Positions 19,452-28,491 of a DNA stretch of 64,000 nt are shown here, piece by piece (within the stretch, counting starts at the first letter, position 1; every line of letters starts with the position of its first letter). The notes under the pieces were generated by a model that was not told the origin of the DNA, made no database searches, and was given only the letters and a program-made list of their open reading frames with translations. Source of the DNA: Flavobacterium sp. SUN046 (GTDB taxonomy: Bacteria > Bacteroidota > Bacteroidia > Flavobacteriales > Flavobacteriaceae); contig NZ_JAPQNT010000001.1 of NCBI RefSeq assembly GCF_028867965.1, positions 186,001-250,000 of the forward strand, in the 5' to 3' direction. The position numbers and the translations under genes were made by a program.

Positions 19452-20366
19452 CTATTTCTTTTCAAATGGCATGATTACTTGAGTTTCCCATTCCAATTCG
19501 TTTCCGCCATTATACGGATTTGCGAAAAAATGTTCTAAAGGCTTATTTTCAATTTTTAAATTGTGGTTTTTAGCATAGTCTTGCAAAGCAAACCAAGCTC
19601 TGTCGGACGTTCGCATATTTCCATAATAAGTTGCTTTTATTCCTTTTATTACAGGAATTGCTTTGAATTTGACGTTTGTATCAGGAATATATTTAGTGTT
19701 TTTATCAATTGGAAAACAATAGTTAAACTCAATTTTTTCAGAATCTAAATCCCATTTTACAACTTCAAGATAAGGTTTTCCGGTGATTTTAATTTGATTT
19801 CCAACCAAGTATGTGGTTAGTAAAGCATCTTTCATAATCATCGTTTGGGCTTTTTCTTCAAGAACACTTTTTAAATTAATGTAAGCAACAAATGTCTCTT
19901 CGGAAGTTCCTTCTCCATTTATTTTAACTTTAAAATTAGCCAAATGACTTTCTAAACTAGTTTTAAAATCTTTAATTTTTTTAATTTGTTCTTGTTTAAA
20001 TTTTGTGTTTGAAAAAGGCGCTGTTAATCGGTTATAAAAACTATTATTTTCATCTTTAATTCCGACACTAACCGAAGTTGTTGAGTCATTTACAGAAGTT
20101 AATTGCCAAGTATAAATAAAAGATTCTTTTTCTTTACTCAATTTTTGAACAATGAAATCAAAGTTTTTCTTTTCTAAAACTGTAGCTTTTTCACCGTACA
20201 TTTTTTGTTGTTGCTTTGACCAATCTTGAATTCCTTGAAAAAGAGTTGTAGTAGCTGTTTTTGCTTTAAAAGTTATTACATAATCACTTTTTTTAATAAA
20301 TAAATACCATCCCAAAAATAGAATTAAAACTAAAAGAACTCCAAATATGATTTTTTTCTTTGACAT
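19452..20366 (-). CDS. Membrane-anchored GyrI-like effector-binding (SRPBCC-type) protein
   Basis: A 304-residue protein with one N-terminal membrane segment (residues 5-25). The middle, about 28-145, is SRPBCC-like (GIQDWSKQQ...). The C-terminal half, about 155-300, has the pattern of the AraC/GyrI effector-binding domain: YYGNMRTSDRAWFALQDYAKNHNLKIENKPLEHFFANP. Such stand-alone proteins in Bacteroidota lack a DNA-binding domain and their ligands are unknown. The gene begins 2 bp after the haloperoxidase-like gene and is surely in the same transcript, so its ligand may relate to that enzyme. I cannot name a reaction. Confidence 0.7.
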   Translation of the reverse strand: MSKKKIIFGVLLVLILFLGWYLFIKKSDYVITFKAKTATTTLFQGIQDWSKQQQKMYGEKATVLEKKNFDFIVQKLSKEKESFIYTWQLTSVNDSTTSVSVGIKDENNSFYNRLTAPFSNTKFKQEQIKKIKDFKTSLESHLANFKVKINGEGTSEETFVAYINLKSVLEEKAQTMIMKDALLTTYLVGNQIKITGKPYLEVVKWDLDSEKIEFNYCFPIDKNTKYIPDTNVKFKAIPVIKGIKATYYGNMRTSDRAWFALQDYAKNHNLKIENKPLEHFFANPYNGGNELEWETQVIMPFEKK

Positions 20367-20368
20367 TT

Positions 20369-21694
20369 TTATTTCAAAAATTTAATTTTTTTAACAATAT
20401 ATTCTCCCACATTTCCACCTTGAATTATTCCATTTTCAATTGCTGATTTATAGTGTATTCCACCATAAAAGCGACTCATTGAGGCTTCTTTTGCAGCGGC
20501 TTTAAATGATTTAAAACTTCTTGCTGGTAATCCGTAAGGTAATTCGGTATCGTCTAAATAACTGAAATTTTCTCCAAATACTGAAGTTAAAACAATTGAC
20601 GAACAAGTTGATGCTACTGAATGTCCGCTTGTATATTCAGGAAATGGTGGTGTTTGCAACAGCGGCTTCCAATCTTCATCAATGTTTTGATTTATCATGG
20701 TTTCTGGACGAACCACATTACTGCGGTATTTTTCGTCCCAACAACTTATAAAAGAGTCAAAAAGCCCGATGGAAGTTGCAGTAAAAGCATAAACTGTCTT
20801 GTCAAAATCAGCTTTAGATTCATTGCAAGCTATTTTTGTAATTCCCATCCAATGTCCGCCTGGTGTAATTTTCTTTTTCGCAAACATCATGTGTCCTTGA
20901 TTTACAGTAACATACGGGTTGCAATCCCAAAATTGAGCCATTTTCATTTCTTCTGAAGTATCGCCTTTTTTAATCATCATTTGGCTAATGTCATAAACTT
21001 CTTGCACTTGTTTGAAAAATGGTGAACTTTTATCAATTGAATATTTTAAAGCTGGAGCTGGTTTAAATTGAGATGAAGAGTCAATAACTAAAGTTCGAAT
21101 CTCACTCCAATGCGGCTCAACTGCGTCCATGTAAGCTGGCGGAGTTGGTTGCCAACGCGTTTTGTCTGATGCGTGAACCGAATATTTAGGATACGTTCGT
21201 GTTTGTTTATAATTGTCTTTTCCCATCCATTTTTTAATTCTTTCGGCTACTTTTAATCCGTATTCTTTAGAAATTTCAAATTCTTTTGGGTTTTCGTCCG
21301 ACCATTTTTGATACAAACTATCACGGAATTTCTCGACTAATTCTTCCGAAAACACCAATGCTTTACTAACTTCCATGTGTGCTACAAGTGCGGCAACATT
21401 TTTATTTACACCGCTTTTAGCATCTAAAGTTGGAATAGAATCCAATCCTTTCAATTGCCCTTGAAGTGAATTGTAAGTTTTGCTGTTTTGAGCTACAACT
21501 TCATAAGCAGCAATATTTGGATAAGCATATATTCTGCTGGCAACAGGTGGCGAAAAAATATCGTGAATTAATATTTGAGTAACGTTATCAATCGATGCTT
21601 CGTACTCTTTTGGGGTTACAACAATAGACGCTTCTTTTTTACAAGAAACTAGTATTGAGGTTATCATTATTAGAACTAAAAATTTTGTTTTCAT
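20369..21694 (-). CDS. Vanadium-dependent haloperoxidase-like (PAP2 superfamily) lipoprotein
   Basis: A 441-residue lipoprotein (signal MKTKFLVLIMITSILVSCKKE, lipobox LVSC). The three vanadate/phosphate-binding motifs of the haloperoxidase and acid-phosphatase superfamily are intact: KYRSNVVRP (K-x6-RP), EYTSGHS (SGH with the acid-base His) and SRFYGGIHYKS (SR-x5-H). Members oxidise halides with peroxide or act as phosphatases, and sequence alone does not decide which. It would sit on the periplasmic or outer side of the cell. It follows two FG-GAP/ASPIC lipoprotein genes (88 bp) and precedes the effector-binding gene (2 bp). A second, divergent family member is at 41043. Confidence 0.85.
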   Translation of the reverse strand: MKTKFLVLIMITSILVSCKKEASIVVTPKEYEASIDNVTQILIHDIFSPPVASRIYAYPNIAAYEVVAQNSKTYNSLQGQLKGLDSIPTLDAKSGVNKNVAALVAHMEVSKALVFSEELVEKFRDSLYQKWSDENPKEFEISKEYGLKVAERIKKWMGKDNYKQTRTYPKYSVHASDKTRWQPTPPAYMDAVEPHWSEIRTLVIDSSSQFKPAPALKYSIDKSSPFFKQVQEVYDISQMMIKKGDTSEEMKMAQFWDCNPYVTVNQGHMMFAKKKITPGGHWMGITKIACNESKADFDKTVYAFTATSIGLFDSFISCWDEKYRSNVVRPETMINQNIDEDWKPLLQTPPFPEYTSGHSVASTCSSIVLTSVFGENFSYLDDTELPYGLPARSFKSFKAAAKEASMSRFYGGIHYKSAIENGIIQGGNVGEYIVKKIKFLK

Positions 21695-21782
21695 TTTTTT
21701 AAACCATAACGGTATTAAGTTTCATTAATATACTTTTTAACTGATTGAGACTTTATTATTATTTAAGACCTGAGATATTAAT

Positions 21783-24700
21783 TTACTTCAAACTTGGAAA
21801 TTCGTATACTTCAGCTGGTTTATTATTTATAGTAACCAACATATATTTTTTACCATTTAAATTAATAACATCCAAATGTCTGACTGCTTTTTGCGTTAAA
21901 TCAATTCCTATTTGATGTCCTAATAGAATTGTTTTATTGTTCTTAATTAATGCGCCCGAAAATCCATCAAATCTGCTGTGATAAGGAGTTACTCCAAAGT
22001 AATTTCCGGCAGCAAAAACTTCTTCTTGAGCATCGTTATCAAAATTAGATTTTACGAAACATGTGATTGGCGCCACTTGCAAATTATTAGAAAATGGTAC
22101 AAAGACAAATTTTCCTTTGTCATTTCTCAAATAGCCCGATTGTAATGTGTGCACTTCATATAATTTAGCTTTTTCAAGCCATTCTTTAGCAAATATTTCG
22201 TCAGCTGGTTTGCCGGCAAAATCTTTATAAGCAGTAAATTTCTTTTTTATTGTTCCGCTAAATTGTTCGGCTAATTCATCCAATCCCATTGTGGTGTAGT
22301 ACTTTCCGTTTTTTTCGATAGTAACAATTGTTTCAAAAGTATCGTTCTTATCAAAATCATCATAATACATTTTCATTGGGAATTCTTGATTGGCTTTAAA
22401 TTTAGAATTCAAGCCCCAATTTCCGACTAAATAATCTAAATCACCATCATTATCTATATCAAATGGCTGAATTGATTGCCACAAGCCATTTGCTTTCTCA
22501 GAAAAAAGAGTTTCCGTTACATCGCTAAATCTTCCGCTTTTATTGGCGAAAAAAGTTGGTTTCATCCATTCTCCAACAACAATTAAATCGGTTTTTCCGT
22601 CTTTATTAAAATCAGAGAAAACAGCATCAGTAACCATTCCAATATCGGCAAGAGTTTTATTTTCAACGATAGTAAAAATTCCTTTATTGTTGTTTAATAG
22701 ATAACATTCTGGCGAACTTCCGAATCGGTTGTTTTTAGAATTATTACCTATAAAAATATCTAAATCGCCATCATTATCATAATCAAAAGATTTTACAACC
22801 GAAGCATTTTGCGCTAAATTTGGCAACGTAGTTTTGGTGAAATTTTTACCCAAATACAATCTGTCTTGCAAATCAGAAGCATTTTGTCCGCCACCAGATG
22901 CTACAAATAAATCATTACTTTTATCATTATTAAAATCTCCAATTACGGCAGAAGCATCTTCATAAACTGAATCATTTTCAATATCTAAATATGATTTTTT
23001 GGTAAATCCATTTCCGTTTTGAAGATATATTTGAGCTGGGCTATTTTTAGCGCCACCAAAGAAAACATCATCTTTTCCGTCACCATTTAAATCTCCAATA
23101 GCTGTTGCTGGACCTCTATCGGAACGCTGGTACGGAATTAGTTTTTGATAAACAAAATCAACAAAATCATTTTCTTCATGGGTAAAATTCAATCCTAAAT
23201 TAGAAGCCACTTTTTTGAAAATTGGAAATGTTTTGGGATGTAATTTATTGTAATCAAATGTTTTTCTATTCGCTTTAGCTTTAATCAACAAACTCTGATT
23301 GGTTTTTACATTTTTGAGTGTTTGATAAGTTTTATCGGGCCAAATTACTACTAAAGAATCAATCGATTTGTTGTTTTTATATCCAAAATGAACGATTGGT
23401 TCGGACGATGATTGAAATCCGCGAGTCGTTTGTAATTCTTTAAATTGTATTTTCCCTTTAGAATAAGAAATCACTTTTGTTCCTATTCCGAAGGTGTTTT
23501 TGCCTTGAAATTGCAATTTAATTTTTAGATAATTCGATTTATTATTGGTTTGATTCACATATACTGATGCTTCACTATTCAAATTATTAGTAATTACATC
23601 TAAATCACCGTCATTATCAATATCGGCATAACCACTACCGTTGGATATTATCGAGTCGTTTTCAATCCAATCGGCAGATTTATTTTTAAAATTCAAATTG
23701 TTAGAACCTTGAAAAACGTAATTAGTTACATTTCCTTTTGGCATTCTTTTTAAGGCTTCTTTATCTAATAATTTAGTGGTATTTATTTTAGTTTTGATGT
23801 TTTCGTTAGAATAATATTTAACATAATCTAAGTCATTTGGACGCTTCGGAATTCCATTAGAAATAAAAATATCTTGCTCGCCATCTTGATCATAATCGGC
23901 AAAAAGAGAACTCCAACTCCAATCGGAAGCTGCTACACCACTCATTAGTGCTATTTCTGTAAAGTTATTTCCGCCTTGATTAATTTGCAACATGTTGCGC
24001 GTGTATTGACAGTGATAGCCCAATTTTTCGGTACGCACTTTAAACATTTGCGGATTGTCATCGCCAGCAGACGATTTTAATACTTTTTCGTTTTCTGGAA
24101 GCATATCCAAAGTCATAATATCTGGAAATCCGTCATGATTAATGTCAGCAACATCAACGCCCATTGAGAATCGGCTTGTGTGTCCGAAATGATTTTTCAA
24201 ACTTTCGGTAAAAGTTCCGTCGCCATTGTTCAAATAGTAATAATCGTCTTCGTGAAAATCATTACAAACGTAAATATCAGGAAAACCATCTAAATTGAAA
24301 TCAGAAACTGCCAAGCCCAAACCGTAGCCATTTGCTCCGCCAAAAATTCCAGCTTTTTCAGAAATATCAACAAATTTTCCGTTGTCGTTTCTGAATAATT
24401 TATCGCCACATTCATAGCTTCTTTTGGTTCTAACTTCAGCATTTCCGTAAGATGCTTCGCTGTGAACCGCATGGTTAAGCAAGTACATGTCTAAATCGCC
24501 ATCCAAATCGAAATCAAAGAAAGCCGCAGACGAGCTGTAATTATCTAAATCTAAACCATATTCAGCAGAAGATTCGGTAAAAGTGTTGTTTTTATTGTTG
24601 ATAAACAGTTCGTTATGACCTTCAAATCCGTTTATTCCAACTACTGCACAAACATAAATATCTAAATATCCATCTCCGTTTACATCGGCCATTATTGTTC

Positions 24701-25034
24701 CGCTATTCCAATCGCTTTGACCTTCAACACCTGCTTTTATTGAAATATCTTCAAATTTATTATTGCCTTTATTTAAATATAATTTATTTTTCCCTTGATT
24801 GGAAGTAAAATAAATATCTACCAAACCATCGTTATTTATGTCACCCAAAGCTACGCCACCGCCATTATAATAATAGAGATAATCTAAAATTGAAATGTTT
24901 TTCTTTTCATCTAATTGATTGATGAATTTTATGTTACTTTCATTGGAAGACAATTTTTCGAATAATCTATCTTCTTTTTTAGAACAACCTACAAATAAAA
25001 TTGAAACTAAAAGTATCTTATAAAAATTAGTCAT
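21783..25034 (-). CDS. FG-GAP/VCBS repeat lipoprotein with ASPIC/UnbV domain (CRTAC1-like), copy B
   Basis: A 1,083-residue protein from the ATG at 25034, which gives the lipoprotein signal MTNFYKILLVSILFVGCSKK (lipobox FVGC); an ATG 30 nt further upstream would put ten extra residues before this signal. Multiple FG-GAP repeats with calcium-binding loops of the DxNxDGxxD type form one or two beta-propellers (for example DINNDGLVDIY and DFNLDGFPDIY). An ASPIC/UnbV domain lies near 510-590 (GIGTKVISYSKGKIQFKE). It is a tandem paralogue of the preceding gene and overlaps it by 8 bp. Such proteins are exported, probably surface-exposed, binding proteins of unknown ligand. Its place downstream of susCD suggests a role in surface capture or processing. 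Confidence 0.85.
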   Translation of the reverse strand: MTNFYKILLVSILFVGCSKKEDRLFEKLSSNESNIKFINQLDEKKNISILDYLYYYNGGGVALGDINNDGLVDIYFTSNQGKNKLYLNKGNNKFEDISIKAGVEGQSDWNSGTIMADVNGDGYLDIYVCAVVGINGFEGHNELFINNKNNTFTESSAEYGLDLDNYSSSAAFFDFDLDGDLDMYLLNHAVHSEASYGNAEVRTKRSYECGDKLFRNDNGKFVDISEKAGIFGGANGYGLGLAVSDFNLDGFPDIYVCNDFHEDDYYYLNNGDGTFTESLKNHFGHTSRFSMGVDVADINHDGFPDIMTLDMLPENEKVLKSSAGDDNPQMFKVRTEKLGYHCQYTRNMLQINQGGNNFTEIALMSGVAASDWSWSSLFADYDQDGEQDIFISNGIPKRPNDLDYVKYYSNENIKTKINTTKLLDKEALKRMPKGNVTNYVFQGSNNLNFKNKSADWIENDSIISNGSGYADIDNDGDLDVITNNLNSEASVYVNQTNNKSNYLKIKLQFQGKNTFGIGTKVISYSKGKIQFKELQTTRGFQSSSEPIVHFGYKNNKSIDSLVVIWPDKTYQTLKNVKTNQSLLIKAKANRKTFDYNKLHPKTFPIFKKVASNLGLNFTHEENDFVDFVYQKLIPYQRSDRGPATAIGDLNGDGKDDVFFGGAKNSPAQIYLQNGNGFTKKSYLDIENDSVYEDASAVIGDFNNDKSNDLFVASGGGQNASDLQDRLYLGKNFTKTTLPNLAQNASVVKSFDYDNDGDLDIFIGNNSKNNRFGSSPECYLLNNNKGIFTIVENKTLADIGMVTDAVFSDFNKDGKTDLIVVGEWMKPTFFANKSGRFSDVTETLFSEKANGLWQSIQPFDIDNDGDLDYLVGNWGLNSKFKANQEFPMKMYYDDFDKNDTFETIVTIEKNGKYYTTMGLDELAEQFSGTIKKKFTAYKDFAGKPADEIFAKEWLEKAKLYEVHTLQSGYLRNDKGKFVFVPFSNNLQVAPITCFVKSNFDNDAQEEVFAAGNYFGVTPYHSRFDGFSGALIKNNKTILLGHQIGIDLTQKAVRHLDVINLNGKKYMLVTINNKPAEVYEFPSLK

Positions 25035-28000
25035 TGCGTTTGAAAATTTTAGGTTTGTTATCATTTACAACAGCAATAATTGTGGTTGAATTGGATTTGT
25101 TTTTAATCGATTTAATTCCTTTGACTTCACCTTTTATAAAAATTCCCGATTTATCATTTGGCATCCAAGTATAAGTTCCGTTTTTATTTCCTAAAAGTAC
25201 ACTACCGTAATTGGCATCTAATCTTGAAAATTGAGGTTTGAATTCGTATTGATTTCCTCCAAGAATTAAATCTAAAATTCCGTCTTTATTAATATCCATC
25301 GTACAAATTGCGTTCACGCTAGAAAACTGAACTTCTTTAGGCAAAACTTTTACTTGAAACTGACCATTGCCTTTATTTATTGCGATTATACTTTCTTGAA
25401 CATAAGCAGTTTTTATAATTGAATTGGAAACAACTTCGGGTGTAAAAATCTCTTGAACTGACTTTTTAGCGTATTCTTCGTAACTCAAATTTTTCTTTTT
25501 TATTGAAGGAATTTGTTTTGCTAGTTCGCCTTTCATGTGAATTGGCATGTCTTTTCCGTCGATCGTTCTTGATGAAATTTGTTCGATTGTTCCGTTGTTA
25601 TCAAAATCGTTGACAAACATTTTCATTGGACTATCTTTGGTACATTTATAGGCAGTATTGGTTCCTTTATTACCGAAAATCAAATCTTTTTTGCCATCAT
25701 TATTTAAATCTGCACAAGAAACTGTATTCCAAAATCCTTTTTCTTCGGTTAAATTATTTTTGTATTCTGCTAATCTTCTTCCTGTATTTTTGAAAATTAC
25801 TGGTGCCATCCAATCGCCAACAATAATTAAATCTTTCTTGTTGTCGCCATCTATATCTTCCCAAATAGCGTCGGTTATCATCCCGATTTCATTTAGTTTA
25901 AACGCTTTTTTATCGGTTACATTAGTAAAATTTCCTTTGCCGTCGTTTTCTAATAATAAATGTTTTGGGTCAATTCCGTAAACTCCTGAAACACTTCTGC
26001 TTCCTATAAAAACATCGGTATCGCCATCATTATCAAAATCATTGGTTGCAATTACAGCAACATTATTGTTTGTTGTTGGAATTATAGAAGAACTTTTTGT
26101 AAAAATTCCTTTTCCACTATTTAGGTACAAACGGTTGGTGTAATTGGCTTTATCAGCTTTTTCATTTCCACCCGAACCTACTAACAAATCTAAATCGCCA
26201 TCACCATCAGCATCGAAAAAATTAGCAGCAGTATCTTCAAATTTAGAGTCACTTTCTAAAGCCGGTTGATTCGAGGTTGTGAAATTATCTTTTCCGTTAT
26301 TTAAATAAATTTTAGCTGAAGTTCCTTTAGCACCACCAATAAATACATCGTCGTTTCCATCGCCATTAATATCTGCAACCGCTAGAGATGGTCCTTCTTG
26401 CGAAAGCATTTTGGAGATTAATCCTTCATAATCAAAATCGATGTAATCATTTTCTTTGTGTGTTGCTAAATTATTTGGTTGTTCTAAAAAAAGTGGTTTT
26501 TCATTTTTTATTTTAGGAATGTAAGTTGCTTTTGCATCAGCACAATTTAAAGTAATTGTTGTGTTATTAGTAACTTTCTTAATTGTTTGAAATTTATCAT
26601 TTGGCCAAATTACTTGAAGAGAATCAATTTTTTTAGATCCTATTCCGAAAGTCATTGTGTACTCAATAGACGATTGAAAACCACGAGAAGGAATTAATTC
26701 TTGTCTTATAATTTCTTTTCGAGAGTACAATTGCACGACACTTCCAATTCCGAATTTATTTAATTTTTCACCTTTAAGTTTGATTTTCACAAAATGATTT
26801 TCTTTATTTTTTTCTGCATTATTTTGATAAACAAATGCTGGCATATTAACATTATTGACAATTAAATCTAAATCGCCATCGTTATCTAAATCACCATAAG
26901 CTGCTCCGTTAGAAAAACTTGGCGTTCCTAATCCCCAATTTTCAGCTTGATTAGAAAAGGTTAAATCTTTGTTGTTTTTAAAAGCATAATTAGGAATTGG
27001 TGTACTCGGCATTTTATTGATAATGTTTTCCATGTCATCTTTTTTACCAGTGATTGCCATTTTTTGCATCACATCATTGGCGAAAAAATCAACAAAATCT
27101 TGATTGGTTAAATCGTGGTAAATTCCGTTACAAACATAGATGTCTTTATAGCCATCATTATCCATATCGAAAAGTAATGCACCCCAACTCCAATCAGTTT
27201 TTCCTACACCTGCATAGTATGCTATTTCATTGAAATGACCTGTTCCAGAATTTACTTGCAAAGTATTTTGCATATATTGATTGAAAAAATCTAGATTTAA
27301 TTTTCTTGTGAAAAGGTCGTAATTATCAAAACTAGTTGTTGTTTTAGTTCTTATATCAGATTCAGGAAGCATGTCGGTTGTAAAAATATCTGGAAAACCG
27401 TCATTGTTGATGTCTGCCATGTCTGCTCCCATTGAAGATTGACTTATATGCGTAGTATAACTTTGAATTTGTTCGGTAAAAGTTCCGTTTTTGTTATTAA
27501 TATACAAATAATCACGTTCATAAAAATCATTAGAAATATAAATATCTGGATATAAGTCACCGTTTACATCACCAACAGTTACACCTAACCCAAAACCTAT
27601 TAGGCTACCGTAAATTCCTGCTTCTTCGCTAACATCTTTGAATTTTCCATTGTCATTTCTAAACAAAATATCTCCACCACCTTTCAAGATATCAGCAACA
27701 TCCCAATCTTTATCACGCAATTCACGTTTGTTAGAATAATTTAAACTGCTGACCGGTATAAAACTATTGTTTAAAATATAACAATCTAAATCACCATCTT
27801 TATCATAATCAAAGAAAGCTGCATGAGTTGTTATTCCTGTATTTGCAAGATTATATTCTTTGGCTTTCTCTGTAAAAGTTCCGTTTTTATTATTGATAAA
27901 AAGTTCGTTTTCTTGTTCAACTCCTTTAGAATTTCCTGCATTACACACATAAATATCTAAAAATCCATCGCCATTAATATCAACCATGACTACTCCTGTT

Positions 28001-28335
28001 GACCAAGATTTTAAACCTTCAATTCCTGCTTTTTTTGATATGTCTTCAAATTTAAAATTGCCTTTGTTTAAATATAATTTATTAGTTCCTAGATTGGAAG
28101 TAAAAAAAACATCTGACAATCCATCATTGTTTATGTCACCTATAGCTACACCGCCGCCATTGTAAAAATTTCGGTATTTAAAAATATTCATTTCTTCACC
28201 GTTTTTAACTTCATTTACGAAGTCTATTCCGGTATCTGACGACTCTAATTTTGTGTATAATTTATCTTTATTTTCGTTGGAACAACTTGAGAAAAGGAAT
28301 GTTGAAAGCAGAATTATTGCTATGTTTTTATGCAT
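25027..28335 (-). CDS. FG-GAP/VCBS repeat lipoprotein with ASPIC/UnbV domain (CRTAC1-like), copy A
   Basis: A 1,102-residue lipoprotein (MHKNIAIILLSTFLFSSCSNE, lipobox FSSC). FG-GAP repeats with acidic calcium loops cover residues of about 60-500 and 650-1000 (GDINNDGLSDVFF, DINGDGFLDIYVC, DFDNDGDTDVFIG). Between them is an ASPIC/UnbV domain (GIGSVVQLYSRKEIIRQEL, then GFQSSIEYTMTFG). The N-terminal 100 residues are clearly paralogous to copy B, including GGGVA-GDINNDG. It is the first gene after the susD terminator at 28431-28462, so its expression may come from read-through or from an unrecognised promoter in the 156-bp gap. Function unknown; older annotations as RNA-binding protein are misleading. 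Confidence 0.85.
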   Translation of the reverse strand: MHKNIAIILLSTFLFSSCSNENKDKLYTKLESSDTGIDFVNEVKNGEEMNIFKYRNFYNGGGVAIGDINNDGLSDVFFTSNLGTNKLYLNKGNFKFEDISKKAGIEGLKSWSTGVVMVDINGDGFLDIYVCNAGNSKGVEQENELFINNKNGTFTEKAKEYNLANTGITTHAAFFDYDKDGDLDCYILNNSFIPVSSLNYSNKRELRDKDWDVADILKGGGDILFRNDNGKFKDVSEEAGIYGSLIGFGLGVTVGDVNGDLYPDIYISNDFYERDYLYINNKNGTFTEQIQSYTTHISQSSMGADMADINNDGFPDIFTTDMLPESDIRTKTTTSFDNYDLFTRKLNLDFFNQYMQNTLQVNSGTGHFNEIAYYAGVGKTDWSWGALLFDMDNDGYKDIYVCNGIYHDLTNQDFVDFFANDVMQKMAITGKKDDMENIINKMPSTPIPNYAFKNNKDLTFSNQAENWGLGTPSFSNGAAYGDLDNDGDLDLIVNNVNMPAFVYQNNAEKNKENHFVKIKLKGEKLNKFGIGSVVQLYSRKEIIRQELIPSRGFQSSIEYTMTFGIGSKKIDSLQVIWPNDKFQTIKKVTNNTTITLNCADAKATYIPKIKNEKPLFLEQPNNLATHKENDYIDFDYEGLISKMLSQEGPSLAVADINGDGNDDVFIGGAKGTSAKIYLNNGKDNFTTSNQPALESDSKFEDTAANFFDADGDGDLDLLVGSGGNEKADKANYTNRLYLNSGKGIFTKSSSIIPTTNNNVAVIATNDFDNDGDTDVFIGSRSVSGVYGIDPKHLLLENDGKGNFTNVTDKKAFKLNEIGMITDAIWEDIDGDNKKDLIIVGDWMAPVIFKNTGRRLAEYKNNLTEEKGFWNTVSCADLNNDGKKDLIFGNKGTNTAYKCTKDSPMKMFVNDFDNNGTIEQISSRTIDGKDMPIHMKGELAKQIPSIKKKNLSYEEYAKKSVQEIFTPEVVSNSIIKTAYVQESIIAINKGNGQFQVKVLPKEVQFSSVNAICTMDINKDGILDLILGGNQYEFKPQFSRLDANYGSVLLGNKNGTYTWMPNDKSGIFIKGEVKGIKSIKNKSNSTTIIAVVNDNKPKIFKRND

Positions 28336-28399
28336 TTTAATATAGCTATTTTGGAAGATTATAGTTAACTATTTGACAGCACAATTTAAAAAAAAAAAA

Positions 28400-28462
28400 G
28401 AAACCAACCTATTAAAAAAAGAACAAAAAATAAAGAGGATGTTAAAAATAACATCCTCTTTA
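28400..28462 (-). terminator. Strong hairpin terminator after susD
   Basis: TAAAGAGGATGTTA (28431-28444) pairs perfectly with TAACATCCTCTTTA (28449-28462) around AAAA. On the minus strand it is followed by TTTTTTGTTCTTTTTTT. It lies 30 nt after the susD stop and should separate or strongly attenuate transcription into the FG-GAP genes. Confidence 0.8.
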
Positions 28463-28491
28463 AAAATTAACTCAAACAAAATATAAAAAAC

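Noticed and set aside
25034..28335. Frameshifted single giant FG-GAP gene
   Set aside because: Both halves have their own lipoprotein signal and full domain set, so they are tandem paralogues, not a broken gene.
28386..28400. Long A run (poly-A) as a repeat or phase-variable tract
   Set aside because: It is intergenic, downstream of a terminator, and not in a coding or promoter position that would suggest phase variation.
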